Assembly (NCBI GenBank): GCA_965199335.1
Contig: CBDAQZ010000001.1
Span: 434,001 to 498,000, forward strand
Length of the DNA stretch: 64,000 nucleotides
Origin: CBDAQV01 sp965199335
GTDB taxonomy: Bacteria > Pseudomonadota > Alphaproteobacteria > CALMVH01
Direction: 5' to 3'
The position numbers were made by a program, and so were the translations under genes. This document shows positions 51,787 to 61,005 of this stretch, piece after piece. Within the stretch, counting starts at the first letter, position 1, and each line of letters opens with the position of its first letter. The notes under the pieces were generated by a model, which was not told the origin of the DNA, did no database searches, and was given only the letters and a program-made list of their open reading frames with translations.

Positions 51787-52487
51787 ACCTGCCCGATTAT
51801 GCAATGGTGCTGGCCGCGGGATTTGGCAGGCGCATGATGCCGCTGACGGAGGACAAGCCCAAGCCGCTCCTGTCGCTCGGCCATCAGACGATCATCGATT
51901 ACACGCTGGACCGGTTCGAGGACGCGGGAATTCCGAACATCGTCGTGAATGTGCATTACAAAGCCGACATGATGGTTTCCCATCTGTACAAACGGTCGCG
52001 CCAGGTACGGATCTGCCAGGAGGAAACGCCTCTTGAAACAGGGGGCGGCATAACCGCGGCGTTGCCTTATCTCGGAGCCGGGCGTTTCTTCATAGCCAAT
52101 GGCGATAGCGTGTGGATCGATGGTGCCGTGCCGACACTCGATCGTCTTGCCGCGCTTTGGAATGAAAGTACCATGGACGCCCTGTTGCTGCTTGTTTCGA
52201 CCCCCGATGACGAGGACGGGGATTACGAGATGAACCAGCATGACGGAAAGCTGACATATCGCCCCAATCGCAAGACCGGCGAATTCATGTATGCCGGGCT
52301 GGCCCTGCTGCACGCCAGGTTGTTCCAGAAAACACCCGATGGCGCCTTTCGCCTGCCGGTCCTTTTCCACGAGGCGGAGAGGAACGGGCGGTTGTACGGA
52401 GCGCAGCATAATGGAAAGTGGTACCATCTAAGTACGCCCGAAGCGCTGTCCCGCGCTGACGCCGAGTTTCGTGCCGCGAGCCTTTGA
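51753..52487 (+). CDS. murU: MurU-like nucleotidyltransferase
   Basis: Likely transfers UMP to N-acetylmuramate 1-phosphate in peptidoglycan recycling. A 244-residue sugar-nucleotidyltransferase with the signature MVLAAGFGRRMMPLTEDKPKPLL near the front (residues about 18-40), the metal-binding FIANGDSVWID, and a GEFMYAGLALL segment near the sugar site. In most relatives a kinase gene, amgK, sits between tsaE and this gene; here the two overlap directly by 34 bases. The first 15 residues (MAYNFDDRSSLDLPD) come from the overlap. The stop overlaps the addB start (TTGA). Confidence 0.85.
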   Translation: MAYNFDDRSSLDLPDYAMVLAAGFGRRMMPLTEDKPKPLLSLGHQTIIDYTLDRFEDAGIPNIVVNVHYKADMMVSHLYKRSRQVRICQEETPLETGGGITAALPYLGAGRFFIANGDSVWIDGAVPTLDRLAALWNESTMDALLLLVSTPDDEDGDYEMNQHDGKLTYRPNRKTGEFMYAGLALLHARLFQKTPDGAFRLPVLFHEAERNGRLYGAQHNGKWYHLSTPEALSRADAEFRAASL

Positions 52488-55402
52488 CAGGCCTTTACAC
52501 CATACCGTTGTCGCAGCCTTTCGTCGATGTGCTGGCGACCGGACTGCTTGCCCGCGCGGGGGGCGACACCCTGCTGTTGCCGCGCACTACCATCCTGCTG
52601 CCGACCGTCCGTGCCTGCCGCGCCCTGCGTGAGGCGTTCCTGCGCCACAGTGACGGTCCGCTGCTGTTGCCGCGCATGCAGGCCCTGGGTGATCTGGATG
52701 CCGAGGAACTGACCATTCACGGCAGCGATATAGAAGAAGCCGTGTCTCCTTTACGGCGGCAAGTGCTGCTGGCGCGCGCTTTATTGCGCTCGGGCTACAG
52801 CGAGTCTCCGGCGGAGGCGGCATCGGTCGCGCTGGCGCTCGGTCGTTTCCTCGACGAGATCGAGACCGAGGAAGTCCCGCATGAGGCCGTTCGCGATATC
52901 GTGCCCGATACTTATGCAGTCCACTGGCAGAAGATATTGAAATTCCTGGCCGTGGTGCAGGAACAATGGCCGGCTCTGTTGCGGGCGGAGGGGCTAATCG
53001 ATGCATCCTTGCGCCGGCTTTTGACCTATGATGCGCTGGCGGCGCAGTTGACCGCAGTCCCTCCCGGCAACCCCGTAATCCTTGCCGGTTCAAACGGATC
53101 GGTGAAGGCGCTGCGACGGCTGATGAAGGTGATTGCCGGGCTCGACCGGGGTGAGGTCATCCTGCATGGGCTGGACCGGAACATGGAGGAGGACGCATGG
53201 CAGGACCTGGATTGCTCGCATCCCCAATTTCTGTTCCGGACGGTGCTGACCGAGCTGGGACGATCCCGAAAAAATGTACCGCTATGGCAGGGTGCCGATA
53301 AGCATCCCGTCAACGATGCCCGGGAAGTTCTGATCGGGCAGGCGCTGGTTCCTTCATCTGCGACGGCGCATTGGCATTCGCTGCGCGCCGACTCGTTTTC
53401 CCAGGCAGCCCTGGCGGGTGTCATGCGTCTGGATTGCGCGACAACGCGGGAAGAAGCCGATGCCATCGCCCTGCTGATGCGCGAGACACTTGAAACACCG
53501 GGCCGTCGTGCGGCGCTGGTGACGCCAGACCGCGAACTGGCGCGTCTGGTAGCCGCGTCGCTGGAACGCTGGGGGATCAATGTCGACGATTCCGCCGGCA
53601 CGCCGCTGGCTGCCACGCCGCCCGGCGGCTTCCTGCGCCTGATCGCCAGGATGATGGCAGAGCACCTTTCGCCTTATTCGTTGCTGGCCTGCTTCAAGCA
53701 TCCTCTGGCGCGGGGCGGTCTGGCGAGTGGTGAATTCCGTCGTCGTACCCGCCTGCTGGAAATGGCTGTCCTGCGCGGACCGCTACCCGGTCCCGGATTC
53801 GAAGGATTGTCGGCTGCCCTGGTTCATGCCCGCCTTTCGCAAGAAGATCGGGATATGCTGCACACCTGGCTGGAGGAGATTTCCGGCTGGGCGCAGCCAT
53901 TTTCGGACGCCTTGGAAACCGGTGCCTCGGCCGTCGAAATAATGCGGGCGCATATCGCTTTTGCCGAAGCGATCGCCACCCCTGCGGAAGGGACCAGGGG
54001 ACAGGAGTTGTGGAAAGGCGATGCAGGAAACGCCCTTGCAGAGTTTATCAGCGAAGCACTTCCGGCTCTAGACGGCTTTCCATCTATGTCAGATGGTTAC
54101 GCGGCACTCTTCGACTCCCTGATAAATACTAGAATGGTACGTAACGCCATCGGCCTGCATCCGCGCCTGTTCATCTGGGGTACCATCGAGGCCCGGTTGC
54201 AGCATGCCGATCTGATGATCCTCGGCGGGTTGAATGAGGATACCTGGCCGGAAGCATCGCCCGCCGATCCTTTCCTGTCCCGGCCGATGCGCGAGACACT
54301 GGGCTTGCCCGCGCCGGAATTCCGCATCGGTATATTGGCGCATGATTTTGTCAGCGGCCTTGCTGCTCCGCGCGTGGTATTGACCCGGTCGCAACGCGTG
54401 CGCGGCGTTCCGACCGTGCCGTCACGCTGGCTCCTGCGGCTCGATGCCGTCCTGCAGGCGACAGGACAGGCACTAGCCAGTGCGGCCGATGCCGCCACTA
54501 TCATGCGAATGCTGGAGGAAGCCGACAAGGTTACGCCGGCGAAACGCCCACAGCCCACGCCCCCTGTGCATGCGCGTCCGCGCCGCCTGACCATAAGCGA
54601 TGTCGACTCGTGGTTGAACGATCCGTACCGGCTGTACGCACATCGCATCCTCAAACTGAAAGCTCTCGAAGACATCGCCGCCGAGCCTGGCGCTGCCGAA
54701 CGCGGGACATTGATACACAAAATTCTCGAACGTTTCGCAGACGCCAACCGCAAGAACCTACCTTCGGACGCGCTTGCGGCGCTGCTTAGGCTGGGGCGAG
54801 AAGTCTTTGACAACCAAGCACTTGCACCATCGGTCGAGGCATTCTGGTGGCCGCGCTTCGAGCGTATCGCCGTATGGATCGTTCAGACCGAACAAGAGCG
54901 CCGCGCCAACGGCGTCTATCCCATTGCGCTCGAGGTTACGGCAACGCATTCGATCGCTGCGCCGGGCGGCGCTGTCACGATGGTTGCCAAGGCGGACCGG
55001 ATCGATCGTGGCCCCGATGGCGTGCTGGAAATCATCGATTACAAAACGGGATCGACGCCGACCAATCGCGATGTCCAATCCGGCAACAGCCCGCAACTGC
55101 CTATGGAAGCCGATTTGGCAAAGCGGGGGGCATTCTCCGGCATTGCGGCGGCTACGACCGTGATCGCCAGCTACTGGCAGCTGACCGGTGGATCGATTCC
55201 TGGTGAAATCAAAAGCTTCGTCGATCTTCCTGACGACACACTTGAGCGATTACGGCAGCGGATCGTCGAATATGACAATCCCTCGACGCCCTATTTTGCC
55301 ATGCCGCCGACCGGCTCCGCGGCGCGGCTGGGCTATCATGCCGCGTATGAGCATCTGGAACGGGTACGCGAATGGGCTGGCGGCGACGAGGGCGACGAAT
55401 GA
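52484..55402 (+). CDS. addB: Double-strand break repair protein AddB
   Basis: Partner of AddA in the helicase-nuclease that processes DNA ends for RecA-dependent repair. The 972-residue protein is of the alphaproteobacterial AddB type. The N-terminal part has inactive helicase-like domains (LPTVRACRALREAFLRH), and the C-terminal PD-(D/E)XK nuclease shows RGTLIHKILERFAD, KADRIDRGPDGVLEIIDYKTG and a late QLPMEADLA. The iron-sulfur cysteines of Bacillus AddB are not evident. It starts with TTG overlapping the murU stop, and its last codons overlap the addA ATG. Confidence 0.95.
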   Translation: MTGLYTIPLSQPFVDVLATGLLARAGGDTLLLPRTTILLPTVRACRALREAFLRHSDGPLLLPRMQALGDLDAEELTIHGSDIEEAVSPLRRQVLLARALLRSGYSESPAEAASVALALGRFLDEIETEEVPHEAVRDIVPDTYAVHWQKILKFLAVVQEQWPALLRAEGLIDASLRRLLTYDALAAQLTAVPPGNPVILAGSNGSVKALRRLMKVIAGLDRGEVILHGLDRNMEEDAWQDLDCSHPQFLFRTVLTELGRSRKNVPLWQGADKHPVNDAREVLIGQALVPSSATAHWHSLRADSFSQAALAGVMRLDCATTREEADAIALLMRETLETPGRRAALVTPDRELARLVAASLERWGINVDDSAGTPLAATPPGGFLRLIARMMAEHLSPYSLLACFKHPLARGGLASGEFRRRTRLLEMAVLRGPLPGPGFEGLSAALVHARLSQEDRDMLHTWLEEISGWAQPFSDALETGASAVEIMRAHIAFAEAIATPAEGTRGQELWKGDAGNALAEFISEALPALDGFPSMSDGYAALFDSLINTRMVRNAIGLHPRLFIWGTIEARLQHADLMILGGLNEDTWPEASPADPFLSRPMRETLGLPAPEFRIGILAHDFVSGLAAPRVVLTRSQRVRGVPTVPSRWLLRLDAVLQATGQALASAADAATIMRMLEEADKVTPAKRPQPTPPVHARPRRLTISDVDSWLNDPYRLYAHRILKLKALEDIAAEPGAAERGTLIHKILERFADANRKNLPSDALAALLRLGREVFDNQALAPSVEAFWWPRFERIAVWIVQTEQERRANGVYPIALEVTATHSIAAPGGAVTMVAKADRIDRGPDGVLEIIDYKTGSTPTNRDVQSGNSPQLPMEADLAKRGAFSGIAAATTVIASYWQLTGGSIPGEIKSFVDLPDDTLERLRQRIVEYDNPSTPYFAMPPTGSAARLGYHAAYEHLERVREWAGGDEGDE

Positions 55403-58400
55403 GTCTCGATAACGTCCTGCCGGAAGTCCTGCAGCGCCGCGCATCCGATCCGTCGGTGTCGTCGTGGGTTGGCGCTTCGGCCGGCAGCGGCAAGACGAAG
55501 GTCCTCACCGACCGCATGCTGCGCCTGCTGCTTGCCGGCGTCGCCCCCGACAGGATACTCGCAATCACCTTCACGAATGCGGCGGCGGCGGAGATGGCGA
55601 ACCGTCTGAACGAGACGCTGGAGAAATGGGCGATCATGGAGCCGCGCGCCCTTGATGAGGCGCTGGACAGATTGCAAGGGCAGGGTGGGCATGACGCGGC
55701 AATGCGGACCAGGGCGCGGCAGCTGTTCACGCGCATCATCGACTCTTCCACCGGTGTCCGCATCCATACGATCCATGGCTTCTGCCAATCCGTGTTGCGA
55801 CGCTTCCCGATCGAGGCGGGACTGTCGCCGCATTTCACCCTGCTGGACGATCGTAGCAGCGACGAGTTGCTGCGGTCGGTGATCACCGGTGTTTTGGAGG
55901 AAGCGGCGGCAAATCCACATGCCGATCTGGCGCAGGCCATCGGTCGAATCAGTATCTTCTTCGCCGAAGCCCGCTTCGACGAGTTGATCGACGAGATCAT
56001 AGCGCAACGCAGTCGCTTCCAGCAGCTGTTCGACCATCACGAGGATATCGCCGCAATTCCCGAGCGCATACGTGCTTTCATCGGGGTCGAAGACGGTGCA
56101 ACTGCGGACGACCTGCGACAGACGGCATGCCGTGACAGCTCATTCGACGGCGCGGCTCTGCGGGAAGCGGCATCGGTCATGCTGAGTCAGGGCACCGAGA
56201 AAACCGATCGGCCCCGCGCCGCCAAAATAGCGAACTGGCTGTCGCTCGACAGCCGGGAGCGGCTGCAAGGTCTCGATATTTATTTTTCCTGCTTCCACAC
56301 GGGCCCGGGCGAATTGCTGGCCGATATCATGACGAAAAAGCTGGCGGCCCAGTATCCTCGATTCGATGAGGCCCTACGCCGTGAGGCCCGGCGGCTTTAC
56401 GACCTGCGCGAGGCCTGCAAAAGCATCGATCTTGCCCGCAGCAGCGAAGATCTGCTGTTTCTGGCGCATACGATCCTCGACGCCTATGCCACGCGCAAGG
56501 ATGCGGCAGCACAGGTCGATTACGAAGACCTGATCCTGCGCACGCGGTTGTTGCTGCGTGAGGATGTCGATGCCGCATGGGTTCATTACAAGCTGGATGG
56601 CGGAATCGATCATGTGCTGCTGGACGAAAGCCAGGATACAAATCCCGAGCAATGGGACCTGGTCGAGGCGCTGGTGCGCGAATTCTTCGCGGGCGAGGGC
56701 GCGGTGGAGCGTAACCGTACGCTGTTCGCGGTCGGGGACGCCAAGCAATCGATTTTCAGTTTCCAGCGCGCCGATCCTGCCATGTTCGCCCACATGCATG
56801 GAATTTTTGCGTCCCGGATTACCTTGGCACGTAAGGAATGGCGCCCGGTCGAGCTTAACATTTCCTTCCGTTCGACCGCGCCGGTTCTGGAGCTTGTAGA
56901 CAAGGTATTCGAGCCGGCTGAGGTTCACGCCGGTGTTTCCGAAACGGCGCCCCACCATGACTGCCAGCGCATAGGCGAGGGCGGCCTGGTGGAAGTCTGG
57001 CCGTTGGCGAAACAACCCGTAAAAGCCGACCGCGACCCGTGGTTGCCGCAACTGGTGTCGCCCGGTGAAGCCGACCCCGTTATTGCAAGCGCCGTGAAGA
57101 TTGCGCGCACGATCCGTGGGTGGCGGGAAGATGGCGAGTTGCTGGTGTCGCAGGGCCGGCCCATCCAGCCCGGCGATATCATGGTGCTGGTACGCAATCG
57201 CACGGCCTTCGTGCCGGCGTTGGTGCGCGCGCTGAAGCAGGCTGGCGTGCCGGTCGCGGGCGTCGACCGCATGGTGCTGACCCGGGAACTGGCGGTGGCC
57301 GACCTGCTGGCGCTGGCGCAGGTACTGTTGCTGGCAGAGGACAATATGAACCTCGCCATCGTGTTGCGCTCGCCCCTGATCGGTTTCAGCGACGAGGATC
57401 TGTTCGACGTAGCCTGGGACCGTCAGGGCACGCTGTGGAACGCATTGGAGCATTCCCGGTTACCTGCCGCCGTTCAGGCGATCGCATGGCTGCGGCACTG
57501 GCGTGGACGCGTCGATTTCGTTGCCCCGTATGAACTGTTCGCCGGGATATTGAACACGGATTGTCCCGCCGATCCGGCAGGGTCCGGCCGGCGCGCCTTC
57601 ATGGCCCGGCTGGGTTCCGAGGCATTCGATCCGCTTGACGAATTCCTGTCCGCGGCGATCGCCTACGAACAACAGCATCCTCCCAGCCTGCAGGGTTTCC
57701 TGGGCTGGATCGCCGCGCGGCCGGTCGAAATAAAGCGTGAGCCGCGCAAGGCAACGGGAGATGATATCGGCGAAGTCACGATCATGACAGTACATGGTTC
57801 CAAGGGTTTGCAGGCGCCGATCGTCTTTCTGGCCGATACGGCCGCCAACCCTACAGGACGCAAGGGCCCGCATGTATTGTGGCAGAGCGAATCGGATGGG
57901 CTGCCTCCGTTTCCGCTATGGGCATCGGCGGCCAAGTTCGAGAACGACCATTGCCATGTCCTGCGCGACGAATTGAAGCTGCGTGCCGAGGAGGAATACC
58001 GCCGCCTGCTATATGTCGCACTGACACGGGCGCAGGACAGGCTTTACGCCGTCGGCTGGGAAGGCGGCCGCAAGGTATCGCCGACCTGCTGGCACAGCCT
58101 GTTAGAAACGGCGATCCAAGAGATAGGAATTGAGCAGCCGGATGGATCGTGGAGGCTTTTGCAGCCCCAGACAATCCCTGTCAGGACAACGCAGAAAGTG
58201 ACGACGGCCACGCCTGAAAGACCTGCGATCCCCGCATTCGCCCGTGAAAGGGCGCCGGTCGAAGAAAAGCCGGTTCGCCCGCTGGCACCCTCGCGGCTTA
58301 TCCTTGAAGAGCCCTCGGCGCTATCGCCGCTGGAGGAATCCGACGATATGCGCCGGTTCGAGCGTGGCAGGCTGATCCACCGCCTGCTGCAGTCCCTGCC

Positions 58401-58854
58401 GGACCTGCCGAAGGATAAAAGACCGGCTGCAGCGGCCGCCTACCTGAAATCGGCAAGCAATCTTGAGACGGCAGCCGTAAAAAAACTGACCGACGAAGTA
58501 TTGCGCGTATTGGATCATCCCGAATATGGCATCGTATTCGGTCCGGACAGCCAGGCCGAAGTGCCGGTTGCAGGCCTGATTCGCGGCACGGGTGCGCCGT
58601 TCGTGCTTTCGGGGCAGATCGACCGCCTGGTGGTAACCACCAGTGAAGTCCTGCTGATCGATTTCAAAAGCAACCGCCCGCCTCCGGCAGATGAATTGTC
58701 CATTCCGGCAGCCTATCTGGCGCAATTGGCGGCTTATCGGGCAGCGCTGCTGCGCATTTATCCCGCTCACGCCATTCGGCCAGCAATCCTGTGGACGAAC
58801 GGGCCGCGCCTGATGGAAGTGCCATTGCACCTGTTGGACGATGCTATCCCTTGA
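55399..58854 (+). CDS. addA: Double-strand break repair helicase AddA
   Basis: UvrD-type helicase and nuclease subunit of the AddAB complex. The 1151-residue protein has Walker A in VGASAGSGKTKVLTDRM (about residues 32-48), motif Ia AITFTNAAAAEMANRL, motif II LLDESQDTNPEQWDLV, motif III GDAKQSIFSFQRADP, motif V VHGSKGLQAPIVFLAD, and motif VI RLLYVALTRAQDRLY. The C-terminal nuclease domain shows RGRLIHRLLQSLP and GQIDRLVVTTSEVLLIDFKS. The ATG at 55399 overlaps the addB stop. The upstream in-frame codon at 55372 is not needed. Confidence 0.97.
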   Translation: MSLDNVLPEVLQRRASDPSVSSWVGASAGSGKTKVLTDRMLRLLLAGVAPDRILAITFTNAAAAEMANRLNETLEKWAIMEPRALDEALDRLQGQGGHDAAMRTRARQLFTRIIDSSTGVRIHTIHGFCQSVLRRFPIEAGLSPHFTLLDDRSSDELLRSVITGVLEEAAANPHADLAQAIGRISIFFAEARFDELIDEIIAQRSRFQQLFDHHEDIAAIPERIRAFIGVEDGATADDLRQTACRDSSFDGAALREAASVMLSQGTEKTDRPRAAKIANWLSLDSRERLQGLDIYFSCFHTGPGELLADIMTKKLAAQYPRFDEALRREARRLYDLREACKSIDLARSSEDLLFLAHTILDAYATRKDAAAQVDYEDLILRTRLLLREDVDAAWVHYKLDGGIDHVLLDESQDTNPEQWDLVEALVREFFAGEGAVERNRTLFAVGDAKQSIFSFQRADPAMFAHMHGIFASRITLARKEWRPVELNISFRSTAPVLELVDKVFEPAEVHAGVSETAPHHDCQRIGEGGLVEVWPLAKQPVKADRDPWLPQLVSPGEADPVIASAVKIARTIRGWREDGELLVSQGRPIQPGDIMVLVRNRTAFVPALVRALKQAGVPVAGVDRMVLTRELAVADLLALAQVLLLAEDNMNLAIVLRSPLIGFSDEDLFDVAWDRQGTLWNALEHSRLPAAVQAIAWLRHWRGRVDFVAPYELFAGILNTDCPADPAGSGRRAFMARLGSEAFDPLDEFLSAAIAYEQQHPPSLQGFLGWIAARPVEIKREPRKATGDDIGEVTIMTVHGSKGLQAPIVFLADTAANPTGRKGPHVLWQSESDGLPPFPLWASAAKFENDHCHVLRDELKLRAEEEYRRLLYVALTRAQDRLYAVGWEGGRKVSPTCWHSLLETAIQEIGIEQPDGSWRLLQPQTIPVRTTQKVTTATPERPAIPAFARERAPVEEKPVRPLAPSRLILEEPSALSPLEESDDMRRFERGRLIHRLLQSLPDLPKDKRPAAAAAYLKSASNLETAAVKKLTDEVLRVLDHPEYGIVFGPDSQAEVPVAGLIRGTGAPFVLSGQIDRLVVTTSEVLLIDFKSNRPPPADELSIPAAYLAQLAAYRAALLRIYPAHAIRPAILWTNGPRLMEVPLHLLDDAIP

Positions 58855-58905
58855 CGTTAAGGGCAACCGACCTCACATTAATTGTACTTAATTTGGAGAC
58901 CGACG

Positions 58906-59238
58906 ATGACCCAGGCCGCAACCGACGCAACTTTCGAAACCGAAGTGCTTAAAGCCGACGGTCCGGTCCTGGTCGATTTCTGGGCCGAATGGTGCGGTCC
59001 GTGCCGCGCGATCGGCCCGACCCTGGAAGACCTGTCCAAGGACATGGAAGGCCAGTTGAAGATCGTGAAGGTCAACATCGATGAAAACCCGATGACGCCG
59101 AGCAAGTATGGCGTGCGAAGCATTCCGACCCTCATCCTGTTCAAGAACGGCCAGGTTGCTGCCAATCGCCTCGGCGCCTCGCCCAAAGGCGAATTGTACG
59201 CCTGGGTCAATTCCGAGCTGCAAAAGGCCACTGCGTAA
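58906..59238 (+). CDS. trxA: Thioredoxin
   Basis: A 110-residue cytosolic disulfide reductant with the active site WCGPC in FWAEWCGPCRAIGPTLE and the cis-proline loop RSIPTLILFKNGQ. It is reduced by thioredoxin reductase and supplies ribonucleotide reductase and others. The ATG at 58906 has GGAG at good spacing. It follows addA by 51 bases, the usual order in alphaproteobacteria. A six-base stem (AAAGGC and GCCTTT) spans its stop codon, but no T run follows. Confidence 0.97.
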   Translation: MTQAATDATFETEVLKADGPVLVDFWAEWCGPCRAIGPTLEDLSKDMEGQLKIVKVNIDENPMTPSKYGVRSIPTLILFKNGQVAANRLGASPKGELYAWVNSELQKATA

Positions 59239-59248
59239 AGCCTTTCCT

Positions 59249-59650
59249 GTGCGCACCCTGATTCTTGTGGCCTTGTTCTGCCTCGGGCTCGGCTTTGCCG
59301 CCGGCCCGGTCCAGGCTGCCTGTGGCAATGCGAACACCGCGAACATGGATGCGACCCTGGCCAAGGACTGGACCAGGGTGCACGATATGTTCAACCGGGT
59401 GCGCGGTTGCGACGGCGATAGTTCGTTGACCGGCAAATTCCATCAATCGCTTACCAATCTGCTGTCAAAATCGCCCAACTTCTCGAAGCTGGGTGAGTTG
59501 ATGCATGGCGACGCCAACTTCGGCAGCAACCTGATCCAGCATATCAAAAGCGTTTCGCTGGCCGACAAGCAGATGATCGTTGATAATATCGAAAAGCATT
59601 GCCCGCCCAAGGAAGCGTTCTGCGCCAAGCTGGAAGCCGCGACGCATTGA
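59249..59650 (+). CDS. Small secreted protein, unknown
   Basis: A 133-residue protein with a signal peptide (hydrophobic stretch LILVALFCLGLGFAAG, cleavage near VQA). The mature part is helical with four Cys (ACGN, RGCDGD, KHCPPKEAFC), so two disulfides are possible. No family is recognised. The GTG at 59249 starts ten bases after the trxA stop, so it is probably in the same transcript. It ends at base 59650, right against the convergent methyltransferase stop. Confidence 0.65.
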   Translation: MRTLILVALFCLGLGFAAGPVQAACGNANTANMDATLAKDWTRVHDMFNRVRGCDGDSSLTGKFHQSLTNLLSKSPNFSKLGELMHGDANFGSNLIQHIKSVSLADKQMIVDNIEKHCPPKEAFCAKLEAATH

Positions 59651-60952
59651 TTACCGTCTAAATACACCTACGACTTCGAGCTCCGCCGACCATAAGAACT
59701 GGTCCACCGGCGTTACGCATTCCAGATCATAACCGCCCGCGCATAGTATAGCCGCATCGCGTGCGAAGCTGACAGGATTGCAGGACACCGCAATTACCAA
59801 GGGCATTTTCGAACGGGCCAGGAAGCCTGCCTGTGCCTTCGCCCCCGTATAAGGGGGATCGAAAATCACGGCGTCGTATTTGTCGAACTCGGTCACCGGA
59901 TCGGTAAACAGGTCGCGCTTGCTGGCCGTGATGCCTGGACGTGCTGCGAATTTAATGGCGGATACCGCCTCGCTGCTGCTGTCCGCGGCATGCACCGGGC
60001 CGCGTGTCGAAGCCGGGAAGCTGAAAGTGCCGCTGCCGGCGAACAGGTCGAGCGTCCGGCAGCTTTCCGGCAACGCCGCCATTACCGCAGTCACCAGCGC
60101 GGCTTCCCCTTCTGCCGTTGCCTGCAGGAAACCGGCAGGCGGCAGGTTGACGACCGAACCGCCGATGGCAGGCCCGAAACGGACATACAGGGGACGGCGA
60201 TGAGCCACCGGCTCGATGTCCGAGCGAGGTCCGGCACGCCAGGAGATGCGGGCGAGATTGAAGGTCTGTGCGAATTCGGAAAGCGTCTCGCGCTCCGGCA
60301 GGTCCAGCTCACGCTTGCGTTCGATCACCAGATCGATTGCGCCATCCAGAACGGTTAGTACGTAATCGGCCTTTTCCTTGTCGCGCAGTATCGGCAGTTC
60401 GCGCAAAGGCTGGACCAATGCGAACAACTCGGGCCGTAAAATCAGGCAGGTGTGCATGTCGACGATGCGGTGCGTGCCACGCTCCATGAAGCCGATAATT
60501 GTTGTCTTGCCCTGCCGTTCGGCTGCCAGAGCGGCCCGGCGACGGCTTTTCGGTGGCGAGACATGCAGGTCGCCGACGCAGTCCCCATTCAACTTCTCGT
60601 AGCCGAGCGCTGTGATGACAAGGCTCCGCTTCCAGTGGCGGTATTCGTCATCCGCCAGATGCTGCATCCGGCACCCGCCACAGCCGGTCTGGGGCGAAGG
60701 CATGCCGATATTGCCATGATGCGGGCAGGGCGGGGTGGTACGATCCGGGGAAGCTTCGATCAGTGTGGTGGCCGACGGCTGGATTCGCGTGCCCTGCTTT
60801 GCCTGCGGAACATTAACAAGGTCACCGATCGCGGTGAAGGGTATAAAAATGCCAATGCCGTCCTTGACGACGCCATCGCCACTGCCGCCGATCGCAGCAA
60901 CTTTTGCCGTTATTTTTGGGTTCGGCTGCTTGATTTCCTTGACAGAACGCAT
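59651..60952 (-). CDS. RumA/TrmA-family 5-methyluridine methyltransferase
   Basis: A 433-residue enzyme that methylates uridine at C5 in rRNA or tRNA with S-adenosylmethionine. The N-terminal TRAM-like region (about residues 10-60, AAIGGSGDGVVKDGIGIFIP) precedes a CGGC-type iron-sulfur motif (PQTGCGGCRMQHL). The methyltransferase part has LDLFAGSGTFSFP, VIFDPPYTGA and the catalytic Cys in VSCNPVSFARD. Which nucleotide is modified cannot be said from sequence. The ATG at 60952 is chosen; the frame runs further up toward amtB. The gene is divergent from amtB across 53 bases. Confidence 0.9.
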   Translation of the reverse strand: MRSVKEIKQPNPKITAKVAAIGGSGDGVVKDGIGIFIPFTAIGDLVNVPQAKQGTRIQPSATTLIEASPDRTTPPCPHHGNIGMPSPQTGCGGCRMQHLADDEYRHWKRSLVITALGYEKLNGDCVGDLHVSPPKSRRRAALAAERQGKTTIIGFMERGTHRIVDMHTCLILRPELFALVQPLRELPILRDKEKADYVLTVLDGAIDLVIERKRELDLPERETLSEFAQTFNLARISWRAGPRSDIEPVAHRRPLYVRFGPAIGGSVVNLPPAGFLQATAEGEAALVTAVMAALPESCRTLDLFAGSGTFSFPASTRGPVHAADSSSEAVSAIKFAARPGITASKRDLFTDPVTEFDKYDAVIFDPPYTGAKAQAGFLARSKMPLVIAVSCNPVSFARDAAILCAGGYDLECVTPVDQFLWSAELEVVGVFRR

Positions 60953-61005
60953 GCCTGACCTTTTGAACTGTAGGAACAAAACATACAAGCGACAGGACAT
61001 CGTTC

